Shown: positions 23,626-33,183, counted from the stretch's first letter. The stretch is DNA of 37,495 nucleotides from Thermincola ferriacetica (GCF_001263415.1 NZ_LGTE01000027.1:1-37495); one strand, 5' to 3'. Numbers and translations are program-made. The notes: generated from the letters alone by a model not told the origin.

Positions 23626-25880
23626 TGTTCCACCTCACCACCAAACATCCGGTCAATGACCATGGCAAATAAAGGAGCCGTTCCGTAAATAATCAGGATG
23701 GCAGCCGCAACAACTCCCGAATCATTGAATAACAAAGCACCAATACTACCGGCAATAATTGCTTTTAAAAATTTGAAAAATATCGGATTCTCTGTTTGTA
23801 GGAATTCCATTTCATCCTTTAGCCAGCGCCACAATAATAAAATAGAAATCAAACCCGAAAAATAGACCCAGCTCCAGGTAGTTCCGTGCAATAGCCGCCA
23901 GTTAACCTCCCATTTTCTGGCGATGATATTAAGGGCTTCCTGTAAGCCGCCTTCAGCTAAAAGGTTCATGGTCCGCCCAATATGGGACTGGTGTTCCGGG
24001 CTTCTGGACATATCAAAGAAAAGAAACCCTGTAAACAGTATGCCCAATAATGCAAAAAGAAGAGCAAAGACCTTAAAGTTGATTTTTATATCAAAGAGCA
24101 AAACCACCGCTACCGCAAACCCGATTAAGGCAGCGATTGTACCGCCCACGTTGGTCCCCAGATTGGGAGCCATCATTACGTAGACCGTAATCAGCATAAA
24201 TAAAACTGATACTGCCCGGCGCTTTTTCGTCATCGTACCGGGCCAGGTGCCTAACCCCATTAACAAAGAACCGATGAGGACTCCCATATATTCATTGCCT
24301 ATACCGTAAAACCTGGCCCCGGACATGGGGTCGTAACTTAAAGGGCTTGTTTTGTTCAATATGCCTCCGGCAAACATATCCAGGATAATGATCAAGGTCG
24401 TAAATGAACCTGCTATAGCAAAAGCCCACAGGCCTTTGTTACCGGCCAATCTTTTCCCTAAGATGAAAGCAATGCTTAATCCTGCCGTCAGGGCAATGAC
24501 TTCCGCCACAGAGCTGATGACGGTAGGCTGGGGAAAAAAATACAGCAGGAGCATGGCTAATGGCGCTATCGTTACGGCCAACAGCAATGGCTTGATGTGC
24601 CTCAGGTACTTAAATTTCAGGTAAATACCGGCTGCGGATACCAAAGTAAGAATCAGGGCAAAATTTATAAAGCCTTTAACAATAGGGTAACGGGCATTAA
24701 AGGTCCGGACTATGTCCCGGTTCATTTTAATCAATGTATCTATCACTTTTTCCGAATGAACAGACTGTAACGGCTGGCCATTTAGTTGCACACTGGTCCC
24801 ATCCATGGGAATCCGCAGTGGCAGGTTATAAAACTGCAACACTGTAGGCACGATATCTGTGTTGCTGATTAACCCCGTTCTCTTAGTGGTTGGAGACTCC
24901 AATATTCCCGGCCTGAACCCTTTTCCGGCAATTATCACCGGCGTCAGGTAATTCCGTTCCTCCATAGCCTGCGCTGACGGTCCCGGAGACAACAAAATAA
25001 CCAGGTCGTTGGAAAAGTCTATTTGCTTGCATAAAGCACCAATAAAATTGTCTGCTTTGGCCAAAACATCCTTTCTTTTTGCGATAACAATTTCAGGCAA
25101 TAAAGACGATGAAGCCAAATCCAGTCTCGCCGTATCCCCCAAATCCAAAACTATCAAATCAGCTTTCTTTTTTAATTCTTTGTAGTCTGCGAGCATCTTC
25201 TTATAGTCGGTACTTCTGCCAAAAACGGACTTTTTATCTCTGACCAGCAGTCTGGGGCTAACATCACCGTAATCGACCAGGCCGTTCCTGTCCATGGCAA
25301 TAGTAGCAACCTGCCGAAAAAAACTTTCATTTGTATCGCTATTCCCCAAAACAGCCGTCCTCAAACCGGCGGCATGTAGAGCCGTGCCTAAACCACCGAC
25401 AGCATAATCATACTTTAATTCCTTGTTATAATTCCATATTTCAGCTATGCCAATATGTAATACACTGCCTTTGCCAGGTTTTATCCCCGTTCTGACTTCG
25501 TATTCCTGGGCTGCGGGAGCGTGACTCTGCGGCTCTATTTCACTCTCGTTAAAAGCCATTACCCCTGAATACCCTGCCTGAATTTTTGCCCCGGCGCCAA
25601 TAGTGGCATATGTATTGGGAGATATGCGGGCAGCTCCGCTGGCTGGGTTGGTCGTCATCAGGCCGGCAGCCCCCCTGCTAACCAGGTTCATAATATTGGG
25701 AACTGAAGCCTGCACCAAATCCTGCATAGAAATTTTATCCATAACTACTATGGTCACATTTCCCTTATGTTTTTCCGGAAGGGCTTCGGCAAAGACCGGT
25801 AGGCCAAAAACCAAAATAATCACCATGATTACCTGAATGCTGACCAGGCGAAGTATTCTTTTATTTCCTCTGCTTTCCAA
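23622..25880 (-). CDS. Alkaline-phosphatase-fold ectodomain plus polytopic membrane protein (paralogue A)
   Basis: This large envelope protein of about 752 residues is not a characterised family to me. A signal segment is followed by an alkaline-phosphatase/sulfatase-type domain: IVVMDKISMQDL (possible metal Asp), ISPNTYATIGAG (possible Thr nucleophile), LGNSDTNESF, LIVLDLGDTARLD and SNTDIVPTVL. Where active enzymes usually have an Asp-His pair it reads LLSPGPS. About ten membrane segments follow, with RFYGIGNEYMG, GTNVGGTIAAL and LFNDSGVVAA shared with paralogue B. I chose TTG 25880 (AAAGGGGA seven bases upstream) over the 25931 frame. It overlaps yfcE and follows a GT4 gene, so a role in an envelope polymer is plausible. 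Confidence 0.75.
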   Translation of the reverse strand: MESRGNKRILRLVSIQVIMVIILVFGLPVFAEALPEKHKGNVTIVVMDKISMQDLVQASVPNIMNLVSRGAAGLMTTNPASGAARISPNTYATIGAGAKIQAGYSGVMAFNESEIEPQSHAPAAQEYEVRTGIKPGKGSVLHIGIAEIWNYNKELKYDYAVGGLGTALHAAGLRTAVLGNSDTNESFFRQVATIAMDRNGLVDYGDVSPRLLVRDKKSVFGRSTDYKKMLADYKELKKKADLIVLDLGDTARLDLASSSLLPEIVIAKRKDVLAKADNFIGALCKQIDFSNDLVILLSPGPSAQAMEERNYLTPVIIAGKGFRPGILESPTTKRTGLISNTDIVPTVLQFYNLPLRIPMDGTSVQLNGQPLQSVHSEKVIDTLIKMNRDIVRTFNARYPIVKGFINFALILTLVSAAGIYLKFKYLRHIKPLLLAVTIAPLAMLLLYFFPQPTVISSVAEVIALTAGLSIAFILGKRLAGNKGLWAFAIAGSFTTLIIILDMFAGGILNKTSPLSYDPMSGARFYGIGNEYMGVLIGSLLMGLGTWPGTMTKKRRAVSVLFMLITVYVMMAPNLGTNVGGTIAALIGFAVAVVLLFDIKINFKVFALLFALLGILFTGFLFFDMSRSPEHQSHIGRTMNLLAEGGLQEALNIIARKWEVNWRLLHGTTWSWVYFSGLISILLLWRWLKDEMEFLQTENPIFFKFLKAIIAGSIGALLFNDSGVVAAAILIIYGTAPLFAMVIDRMFGGEVEQ

Positions 25881-25943
25881 TTCGACATCCCCTTTGAGAA
25901 AAGTTTTAAGCAACTGGGCCCAAAACAACATTTGTAATCCGGC

Positions 25944-27092
25944 TCATTTAACCTGTAAACCTTTAAACAGACTTATATAAAGTTCTTCTGTTTTCCTTAT
26001 CATATTTTCCAGACTGAACTTATCTTTAGCCGTCCGTCTTCCTGCCCTTCCCATCCGTTCTCTCAAAGCCGGGTCATCCAGGAGGTTTTTGATTGCGGAA
26101 GCAAGAATCGCCGGGTCCCCTGGCGGCACAAGAACCCCTGTTTTCCCATGTTCCACAACTTCCGGTAAGCCTCCTACCCTGCTGGCTACGACAGGTTTAC
26201 CCGCGGCCAGCGCTTCAATGGCAGTGATAGAAAGTCCTTCCGATATAGAAGGAATTATAAATATGTCAAAAATTTGTAAAATTTCCTTTATGTTTTGACA
26301 GTATCCGGGAAAACAAACTTTACCTGATAACCCCAGTTGCTCTGCTTGGCGCTCCAGGTCTGGACGCAGGGGGCCATCGCCTGCTATGAGAAAACCGGCG
26401 TTCACCGTTTCTCCCAATATAGCAATCGCTTCCAGTAAAAAGGGCAGGCCTTTCTGAGGAGCCATCCTGGCCACAGTTCCAATCACCGGTTTTTCGGGGT
26501 CCAGCCCCAGTTGAGTCTTAATCTTTTTTTTATCAACGGTAAGGTCAAAAGATTCTGTATCTATCCCGTTGTATACGCAAACAACCTTTTCCGCAGGCAC
26601 TCGGAACTTTTCAATGTACTCTTTTCTCAAGGCCGATGAAACGGTAATAACACAATCGGTCACCCGGCCCAAAAACTGCTCGCCCTTCGTAAAGACAATC
26701 TTTTTGGCTAAGGAATATTTATCATCTACCACAAAATTATGAGCTGTCAAAATAACCAAAGGAACCTTGGCCGTGGCTGCAGCCAACCTGCCTACCAACC
26801 CGGCCTTGGAACCGTGACAATGTATGATGGTAAATCCTTCCGCCTGGCAAAGGTTTTTAATAGCTTTGCAAGACCTGATATCCTCCCCGGGATTAATGGG
26901 GCCCACCAGTGGTATATTATGAACCTCAATCCCCAGTTTTCTCAACTCTGTTTCTATACTGCTATTACCCGGGCAAGCCACGTGAATATGGAACCTGTTT
27001 TTGTCCAATCCTTTGAGCAGGGATAACAGGTGTTCCTTCATTCCACCTTCGGCCGGGCGGATAACATGTAAAATTTTTATTGGCTGTAACAA
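25944..27092 (-). CDS. GT4 family glycosyltransferase
   Basis: This is a cytoplasmic GT-B enzyme of 382 residues that transfers sugar from a nucleotide donor. The N-terminal ILHVIRPAEGGMKEHLLSLL and the IIHCHGSKAGLVGR acceptor-side block precede the GT4 donor site: VIGTVARMAPQKGLPFL and the E-x7-E motif PSISEGLSITAIEALAAGKP. It starts at TTG with GAGGTGG eight bases upstream. It lies between the L,D-transpeptidase and paralogue A, suggesting glycan synthesis for the envelope. Donor and product are unknown. Confidence 0.88.
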   Translation of the reverse strand: MLQPIKILHVIRPAEGGMKEHLLSLLKGLDKNRFHIHVACPGNSSIETELRKLGIEVHNIPLVGPINPGEDIRSCKAIKNLCQAEGFTIIHCHGSKAGLVGRLAAATAKVPLVILTAHNFVVDDKYSLAKKIVFTKGEQFLGRVTDCVITVSSALRKEYIEKFRVPAEKVVCVYNGIDTESFDLTVDKKKIKTQLGLDPEKPVIGTVARMAPQKGLPFLLEAIAILGETVNAGFLIAGDGPLRPDLERQAEQLGLSGKVCFPGYCQNIKEILQIFDIFIIPSISEGLSITAIEALAAGKPVVASRVGGLPEVVEHGKTGVLVPPGDPAILASAIKNLLDDPALRERMGRAGRRTAKDKFSLENMIRKTEELYISLFKGLQVK

Positions 27093-27212
27093 ATACTATC
27101 CACCTCGGGTAATACAGAATGGGCGATTGGCACAAGCCGCCGCCCATCATATCTTGTTCTTATCATATTCTACCAAATTCCTCCGAATCCTCCAACTCTT
27201 TTCTTAAGCCAG

Positions 27213-28169
27213 TTATAAACCTATCGCAGGGTATATATCTATATCAATTTCCCCGGTAACAGGAAAATCGTGATCTTTTTGAAACTTTTTTACCGCTGCT
27301 ATAGTAGCCGGCCCATAAATGCCGTCAGGTGCACTTTTCAGATATCCCAACTCTCTAAGCTTTTGCTGGACCTGGTAGACATCTGAGCCCTTATAGCCCC
27401 TGCGGATAACAAGCCGGTCTTCATAACGCACCGGAAATACCTGGCCTATTACCGTTACCCTTGTTCCGGGCTTTACCCATTCATATAATTCTTCCACATC
27501 GCGGTTAAACATTCTGATGCATCCATGACTGGCTTTGCTGCCGATGGACCAGGGTTTATTCGTCCCGTGAATACCGAACAGACCCCATGGCACACTTAGT
27601 CCCAGCCACCTTGTACCAAATCCCGTTCCCCAGTTTTTTGCCTTTCTGACGATTCTCCACTCCCCTACCGGGGTAGGAGTTTTGTTTCTTCCGACGGCAA
27701 CCCGGTACGTCTTAAATACCTTATCATCGTCATATACAATCAATGTCCTGGTTTTAATATGCACTTCCAGTCTTACCTCTCCTTTCGGCCCCTTGGTCCT
27801 GGTTTTGGTAGCCAAAGGCAGTTCAAAATATTTTTTCAATACACGTAAGGTAGCAACATTAATACTCCCGTTTACAGGAAGTTTGTTGCTTCGTTGAAAC
27901 TTTTTTACTGCGTTATAGGTTTGCAGGCCATATACGCCATCCAGTTCTCCCCTGTAAAACCCAAGGTACTGCAGCGCCTGCTGAAAATCCCTGACTTCGC
28001 TGCCGGAAAAAGGCGGTTTTTTCAGGTATAAAGCACGAACGGAACACTCGTCCGGACAGCATGGCGGATTATGCAAAGCATAGCATGCCTCGCCAGAAAA
28101 AAACCAGATTAAAGTGGCAAGTAAAAAAAAGGCAATGCCTTTCCCGGCAGGAAAACTATACCTAGACAC
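27213..28169 (-). CDS. L,D-transpeptidase with two peptidoglycan-binding domains
   Basis: This exported enzyme cross-links or anchors to peptidoglycan. After a signal segment (near residues 8-27) comes a PGB-1 domain (VRDFQQALQYLGFYRGELDG), then the YkuD catalytic domain with GIHGTNKPWSIG and SHGCIRMFN (Cys about 217 and His 215 from my start), then a second PGB domain (VYQVQQKLRELGYLKSAPDG). Domain order PGB-YkuD-PGB is unusual but known. GTG 28169 with AGGAGGTGG eight bases upstream is the start (318 residues). Three cysteines lie just after the signal (CCPDEC), perhaps disulfide-forming. It sits between paralogue B and the GT4. Confidence 0.9.
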   Translation of the reverse strand: MSRYSFPAGKGIAFFLLATLIWFFSGEACYALHNPPCCPDECSVRALYLKKPPFSGSEVRDFQQALQYLGFYRGELDGVYGLQTYNAVKKFQRSNKLPVNGSINVATLRVLKKYFELPLATKTRTKGPKGEVRLEVHIKTRTLIVYDDDKVFKTYRVAVGRNKTPTPVGEWRIVRKAKNWGTGFGTRWLGLSVPWGLFGIHGTNKPWSIGSKASHGCIRMFNRDVEELYEWVKPGTRVTVIGQVFPVRYEDRLVIRRGYKGSDVYQVQQKLRELGYLKSAPDGIYGPATIAAVKKFQKDHDFPVTGEIDIDIYPAIGL

Positions 28170-28236
28170 GATAAGGGCCACCTCCTAAACTCGATTATAT
28201 TTTTTCAGCAAAGGTAGCGCCCTATACACGGTTTAT

Positions 28237-30393
28237 TTAGTTTTTACTCAAGATTCCATAAGGGAGTAAAAAGTACGTATATAACATCGCCGTGGCTATT
28301 ACCCCGGTATCATTAAAGAGAAACGCAATTAAACCACCAAAGAAAAAAATACTCATACTGCTGGCTAAAACCGGGTATTTTGCCTCAAAAGACCCTATCC
28401 ACATATCTTTTTTCTTAAACAATCTGTAAAAAATTATATATTCTGCGGCCAGAATTATATTGTACGGCGGTATCGCTGTAATTAAAGCGAAAAGTCGCAG
28501 TTTAGATATAAGCAACTCAGAAAACTTGCTCGTAAAACCGGTAGTCAGCAAAGCCCTGATGGCTTTACCGGCATGGGTCTTAGGCGGGTCAAACAAAGAA
28601 TCCATATAGGCGATGCCTACCTCAACGATAAATACCAGGCATACTACATAAATAACTTTTCGCCAGGTTAAGGGCTTTTGGCTTATAAACTGAAGAGCAA
28701 TTAAAACTGTAACAGACAGGGCAGCAATAGTTCCGCCAACATTGGCCCCAAAAAGCGGCGATAAGGACAAAACAACTACCGAAGGACCGACTAACAACAA
28801 AAGGTTTTTCACCCAGGAACTTAAACCCGTCCACTGGTTAAGGGAAAACAATCCCATTAAAGTAGACCCAAGCAGTATTCCCATTGCGTCATTATTAATT
28901 CCGTAATACCTGCCGCCTAAAAAAACATCGTCAAATCCCAGGGGAGAATTCAACAAAAAAGAAGGAGCCCAGAAAAGGTAACTGAGCAAAACCAGGGAGG
29001 TTCCCAGGGTAGAAAATAACAGTATGTATTCCATTCTCCGCAACAGGTTAACCAGCAGCAAGCTAAGCACAACAGAAATAAGCAGAATGGTAACTGATTC
29101 TATAATAAAATGCCGAAAAGGCAGCAGCGGGCCCGTAACAAATACAGTCAACGGAAAAGTCAGGGCCAGTGTAACAAATATCCGCTTGGCGTCTTCGCTT
29201 ATTCGGAAAAACCTTGCCAGAGAGGGAACATATAAAAACACAAAAGATAACACCACCAAAACCACGTAAAACCCGTGAGATATGAAGCGGCCCCAACGCA
29301 GGTTATAAAATTTACGTTCTTTCTTTTCTATAGTCAAAAGGCTATTCTTTGTGGGGGTATCTTTTATATTTCTATACTCCATGGGTTCTCCGATGAATTC
29401 CCCTTTTTGGCCAGTCAGATAATGAAAAACAGTTGGTGCAAAATCTATGTTGGCCACTACCGCTTCCCTTCTGGTCGTATTGGAAATCAGCAGTCCTGAT
29501 TCTTTGGTTCCTGTAGATACAATAACCGGTGTCAAGCTGGTATTTCCGTTGGCAATAGAAGTTTTCGATGCGTTAGGGACTATCACCATCACCATGGTAT
29601 TTTTCCGGTCCACATAGCGCAGGAATTTGCCGATAAAAGCATCGGCTCTGGCCAACGCCTTGGCCCGTTCAGCAAAAACGTTGTCAATAGAATCGTAATG
29701 CTCGTCAATTCGTGTTGTATCCCCAAAATCTATGAACAAAATGTCTGTTTTAGGCAAAAACCTTGCGGCCTCTCTTAAAAGTACACCTTCATTGGTCCTG
29801 ATTTTTCCCGGAAATAACGGGTCGCGTGTCAGCAGTTTCGAGCCTATATATCCCATGGGAACAGTTCCGTTCTCATCCATAGCTATCAGCGCCGCTTCCC
29901 TGTGTTGCACATTTGTATCGGCGTTACCGATTAAAGCTACTTTTAGCCCCAGTCTTTTCGCCATCCAACCGAATTGACCTGCCCGATAATTAGGCAAATC
30001 CTGTTCAATTTGGGCCTTGAGTTTTTCTATATCATTCACTATGAGCCTGCCGTTTTTAGAATAAACGTTTTGGCCGGTCAGATCTGGAGCATTGGCCCGA
30101 ACACCTACGCCCAGAGAAAAATAACCACTTTCCATGTTTACCCGGCTCATACCCCTGGTTTTGGTATTCATCAAACCAATGAATCCATGGTCAATCATGT
30201 GTTTTAAATTTGGTACATTGGCGCTGCGCAAGTCGTCCCAACTAATTGCATCCAGGATAAAAACAACAACCTTTCTGGCCGGCGCCTTTTCACGTACCGC
30301 CGCCGATGCTTGGGCAAGGCTAGGCTGGACAGCCTGCAGCATAAAACTAAGCCCAAAAATAATGGCTAATAGCACATATTTGAGTCTTTCCAT
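28237..30393 (-). CDS. Alkaline-phosphatase-fold ectodomain plus polytopic membrane protein (paralogue B)
   Basis: This is the paralogue of the protein at 23622-25880, about 718 residues with the same layout. A signal peptide (ERLKYVLLAIIFGLSFMLQA) leads into a phosphatase-type ectodomain with VFILDAISWDDL, IGNADTNVQH, ILFIDFGDTTRID and IDFAPTVFHYL. The nucleophile region reads NMESGYFSLGVG, so the Thr seen in paralogue A is not at the same place, and the usual Asp-His region is VPNASKTS. The C-terminal membrane domain keeps RYYGINNDAMG, GANVGGTIAAL and LFNDTGVIA. I chose the ATG at 30393 (AAAAGGAAA about eight bases upstream) over 30459. It is first in the envelope cluster. Function unknown; it may be non-catalytic. 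Confidence 0.75.
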   Translation of the reverse strand: MERLKYVLLAIIFGLSFMLQAVQPSLAQASAAVREKAPARKVVVFILDAISWDDLRSANVPNLKHMIDHGFIGLMNTKTRGMSRVNMESGYFSLGVGVRANAPDLTGQNVYSKNGRLIVNDIEKLKAQIEQDLPNYRAGQFGWMAKRLGLKVALIGNADTNVQHREAALIAMDENGTVPMGYIGSKLLTRDPLFPGKIRTNEGVLLREAARFLPKTDILFIDFGDTTRIDEHYDSIDNVFAERAKALARADAFIGKFLRYVDRKNTMVMVIVPNASKTSIANGNTSLTPVIVSTGTKESGLLISNTTRREAVVANIDFAPTVFHYLTGQKGEFIGEPMEYRNIKDTPTKNSLLTIEKKERKFYNLRWGRFISHGFYVVLVVLSFVFLYVPSLARFFRISEDAKRIFVTLALTFPLTVFVTGPLLPFRHFIIESVTILLISVVLSLLLVNLLRRMEYILLFSTLGTSLVLLSYLFWAPSFLLNSPLGFDDVFLGGRYYGINNDAMGILLGSTLMGLFSLNQWTGLSSWVKNLLLLVGPSVVVLSLSPLFGANVGGTIAALSVTVLIALQFISQKPLTWRKVIYVVCLVFIVEVGIAYMDSLFDPPKTHAGKAIRALLTTGFTSKFSELLISKLRLFALITAIPPYNIILAAEYIIFYRLFKKKDMWIGSFEAKYPVLASSMSIFFFGGLIAFLFNDTGVIATAMLYTYFLLPYGILSKN

Positions 30394-30522
30394 AAAGAAA
30401 TTTCCTTTTAAAAAATGATGCACTGGAAAACACCTCTCAGAATAAACCGGCCGTTTCATAACCTCTGATAATTTTTACCATCAAAACCATCTTTATGTAT
30501 TGAGTATATCAAAACCCGTACC

Positions 30523-30558
30523 AAAAATGTAGATGCCTGCAGTTCTGCAGCCATCTAC
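30523..30558 (-). terminator. Intrinsic terminator of the HDOD gene
   Basis: On the minus strand a 14-base arm (GTAGATGGCTGCAG) pairs with its mirror 30529-30542 with one C-C mismatch and a two-base centre, then five U. It overlaps the HDOD stop codon. Confidence 0.75.
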
Positions 30559-31394
30559 AAGAGGATTTCGGATGTTACTCTTTTTCCCACTTCTGAAGCA
30601 AGCTCGGTAACTTTATCAAAAGAATAATTCATTCTTGAAAGCACCTTGTTATCCAAATGAAAATCCTTGTCATTGCCTAACCCAAAGCCAGCGATTACCG
30701 CAGCAGCATTAGCCAGGTGCACAATGCAGGTCAGGTCTGGATGATTCAGGGCAGCAAAAGGGTCATGATGGTAACCAATTGGCTCAACCAGGCAATCTGG
30801 TAAATTCCATTTCTCAGCCAGTAAATCTCCGACCACACTATGGTCAAACTCAAGCACTTCCCGCTCTGCCTGTAAAAAACTTTTATCAGTTTCACCGGCG
30901 AGCCTCATCACTTCTAAATATTCCTTTGTCATTAGGCTGTTCAGTATCATTTTACCTATGTCGTGCAACAGTCCGGCCACGAAGGCCTGTTCAACGTACT
31001 CAAATCCCAGTTTTGCGGCTAAAATCTTGGAAGCGGTCGCCGTAGCTATGGAGTGTTTCCATATTTGTTCCGGCGCCAGGACTTTTTTCTGGCCCAGGCC
31101 ACCAAGTGTTTTATAAACCGAAACACCCAATACTATTGTACGCAATGTCTGCAGCCCCAAAATAGTTACTGCTTCCGTTATAGTGGCCACCTGCCTCGGC
31201 AGACCGTAGTAGGCCGAATTTACCAGGCGCAAAACTTTTGTAGTCAGTACCTGGTCCTGCGAAATCAGTTTACAGATGTCCTGTGGCTTAGAATCAGGAT
31301 TATCTATTAACTCTAAAACCCTTGTTGTTACGTGAGGCAATGCGGGTAAAGCGCCAACTTTCCTCATGGCCATGGCTAAAGTTAGTTGGTCCAA
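30555..31394 (-). CDS. HDOD domain signalling protein
   Basis: HDOD proteins are relatives of HD phosphohydrolases found in bacterial signalling, often with no clear activity. This one (279 residues) shows ALPHVTTRVLELI, ISQDQVLTTKVLRLVNSAYY, GLQTLRTIVLGVSVY and AGLLHDIGKMIL, and later FDHSVVGDLLAEKWNLP. The HD-like HDIGK and the HHD motif YHHDPFAAL remain. I chose TTG 31394, four bases after AGGAGGGGA. A TGGTATAAT extended -10 (complement of 31445-31453) lies upstream. It is a single-gene unit and faces the tRNA gene. Confidence 0.88.
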   Translation of the reverse strand: MDQLTLAMAMRKVGALPALPHVTTRVLELIDNPDSKPQDICKLISQDQVLTTKVLRLVNSAYYGLPRQVATITEAVTILGLQTLRTIVLGVSVYKTLGGLGQKKVLAPEQIWKHSIATATASKILAAKLGFEYVEQAFVAGLLHDIGKMILNSLMTKEYLEVMRLAGETDKSFLQAEREVLEFDHSVVGDLLAEKWNLPDCLVEPIGYHHDPFAALNHPDLTCIVHLANAAAVIAGFGLGNDKDFHLDNKVLSRMNYSFDKVTELASEVGKRVTSEILL

Positions 31395-31444
31395 ACTATC
31401 CCCTCCTGTAGGCTGCACCGAACGAGGTATAAATACACATATTC

Positions 31445-31453
31445 ATTATACCA
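31445..31453 (-). promoter_or_regulatory. Extended -10 promoter of the HDOD gene
   Basis: The minus strand reads TGGTATAAT here, with the TG extension of a sigma-A -10 element. No good -35 box was seen. Transcription would begin near 31438, giving a leader of about 45 bases. Confidence 0.5.
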
Positions 31454-31496
31454 TATCCAAAAATAACGTTTATATAAATTTTTATGTAGCAAAACA

Positions 31497-31522
31497 AAAG
31501 CCCGCTCCAAGATGCGGGTTTT
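31497..31522 (-). terminator. Terminator after tRNA-Pro
   Basis: On the minus strand AAAACCCGC pairs with GCGGG(C)TTTT across about eight bases and is followed by UUUUGUUUU, about 65 bases beyond the tRNA 3' end. Confidence 0.6.
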
Positions 31523-31588
31523 AGAAATGGTCTATAATAATTATGTTATTTATGTTTTGTTTAATTAACCATTAACATCATTGTTAAA

Positions 31589-31666
31589 TGGTCGGAGCGA
31601 CACGACTTGAACGTGCGACCTCTACCACCCCAAGGTAGCGCTCTACCAAACTGAGCTACGCCCCGA
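31589..31666 (-). tRNA. tRNA-Pro, anticodon GGG
   Basis: The minus strand folds into a full cloverleaf: acceptor arms TCGGGGC and GCTCCGA (one G-U), a D-arm GTAGCTCAG...GAGC, anticodon stem CTACC/GGTAG with loop TTGGGGT so the anticodon is GGG (codon CCC), and T-arm with GTTCAAG. The 3' CCA is encoded. A perfect consensus promoter lies just upstream. Confidence 0.95.
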
Positions 31667-31680
31667 TCCGACTAACCTTT

Positions 31681-31709
31681 ATTATAACTTCACCTTCATA
31701 CATTGTCAA
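31681..31709 (-). promoter_or_regulatory. Consensus sigma-A promoter of tRNA-Pro
   Basis: On the minus strand TTGACA (31704-31709) and TATAAT (31681-31686) match consensus exactly with 17 bases between them. The tRNA 5' end is 14 bases past the -10. Confidence 0.9.
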
Positions 31710-31868
31710 GTAAAATAAGCGGTTTTCCGGTAGACATTTTATTGCACAGATGGCAAATAAAATTCTATGTTGTATTGCTCACTGAATCATTTTCACTAGT
31801 AAAAGGAGGATAATTTTGCCAAGTAGTCGAAATTTGTTTTATTGTGTTCTTATATATCGTGGGAGTGA

Positions 31869-33179
31869 ATGCAGTTGTGGAAACAGGAAATTATTGACAG
31901 TGTAGAAGTACGCCTCATAATTCAAACAACCGTTTTTACATTGTCACTGGTAGCATGGCAGTTGGTTTACTTTGAACACCGGCAGAACAACAAGCCCTTT
32001 TATTCCTATATGAATATTGCCTTTGGCGCCATGCTTCTGCAAAATATTTTTATGTTGACAGTTTTCCTGGCCAGCCTTATTTTGCAAGTTCAACTGCCCG
32101 AAGTTTTTATACCCATCTTCGACCACTTTCTAAAAATTATTAACATTATCTACCTTACAGCAGCTTTTCTTTGTACCTTTGTGAAATCAAATACTGTTGT
32201 CCGACGTTTCATTAAAATAAGCCTGGGATTGATTATTCTCTTGTTACCGTTAATTTGGTGGCCCTGGTATCAATATCAACTGGATTTTCCAGGCCGGGGT
32301 TTTGCTTATTTCGGCGGCGACCTCTTTATTGAACAGGCTATAACGGCGCTATGTTTTTTCCTTATCTATTTTGTAATCAAATCCCCTTTAAATAACAAAA
32401 ATGGTTTTCTAATGGCTGTCGTTATCCTGGCTGCAAAACAAATTTTACACATCGCCAACATTCTTCTGTCATATAACACTATTCCTTCCGTTCTCCTTGT
32501 TGAGAGACTTCTTCCCGTCTTGTTCTTTTATTTTATAATAATTTCGATACACAAAGAAATTCTTTCCAAACTTAAAAAGGCCCGGCTAGAGCGAAACCTG
32601 TTCAAGAAACAATTAAACAAAGAAGCAATCAGCGCTTTGGTTTATTCATTGGAAGCAAAAGACGAATATACCAAAGGCCACTCGGAGCGGGTCGCCGAAT
32701 ATGCCCTTGCTATCGGCCAAAGTCTTAACTTAAATCAACGGGAAATGGAAATGCTATATTATGGCGCTTTACTCCATGATATCGGAAAAATTGGTGTCAC
32801 AGAAACCATTCTTAACCATCCTAGCAACCTGAACAGTCAACAGATGGATTTAATAAAAAAACACCCAGAAACCGGCGCCCATATTATTTCAAAAATAGAA
32901 CCCCTGCGCGAAGTGGCGCCGGCAGTTAGACACCACCATGAATGGTACAACGGAACCGGTTACCCAGACAGACTTAAAAGTGAAGAAATACCGCTGCATG
33001 CCCGCATTATTGCCATTGCTGACGCCTTAGATGCCATGGCCAGCGATCGGGTTTATCGTCCGGCTTTATCTTCCGAAATAATATTAGAGGAGCTAAAGAA
33101 AAGCGCCGGAACCCAATTTGACCCCAAAATAATCAAAAGCTTTTTGGAAACCGTTCCCTTAAAAAACCGGCAAAAGTAA
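31869..33179 (+). CDS. Membrane-bound HD-GYP phosphodiesterase
   Basis: HD-GYP domains hydrolyse cyclic di-GMP. About seven membrane segments (residues 15-225) are followed by a short coiled linker and the HD-GYP domain, with YTKGHSERVAEYA, YGALLHDIGKIGVTE, HHHEWYNGTGYPD (GYP motif) and DALDAMASDRVYRPAL all intact, so it is probably active. The membrane part resembles unnamed 7TM sensor domains of signalling proteins, input unknown. The ATG at 31869 has GGGAG only three bases upstream; a TTG six bases further in has better spacing. No operon partner is apparent. The gap 31720-31868 has no other gene. Confidence 0.9.
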   Translation: MQLWKQEIIDSVEVRLIIQTTVFTLSLVAWQLVYFEHRQNNKPFYSYMNIAFGAMLLQNIFMLTVFLASLILQVQLPEVFIPIFDHFLKIINIIYLTAAFLCTFVKSNTVVRRFIKISLGLIILLLPLIWWPWYQYQLDFPGRGFAYFGGDLFIEQAITALCFFLIYFVIKSPLNNKNGFLMAVVILAAKQILHIANILLSYNTIPSVLLVERLLPVLFFYFIIISIHKEILSKLKKARLERNLFKKQLNKEAISALVYSLEAKDEYTKGHSERVAEYALAIGQSLNLNQREMEMLYYGALLHDIGKIGVTETILNHPSNLNSQQMDLIKKHPETGAHIISKIEPLREVAPAVRHHHEWYNGTGYPDRLKSEEIPLHARIIAIADALDAMASDRVYRPALSSEIILEELKKSAGTQFDPKIIKSFLETVPLKNRQK

Positions 33180-33183
33180 TCAA

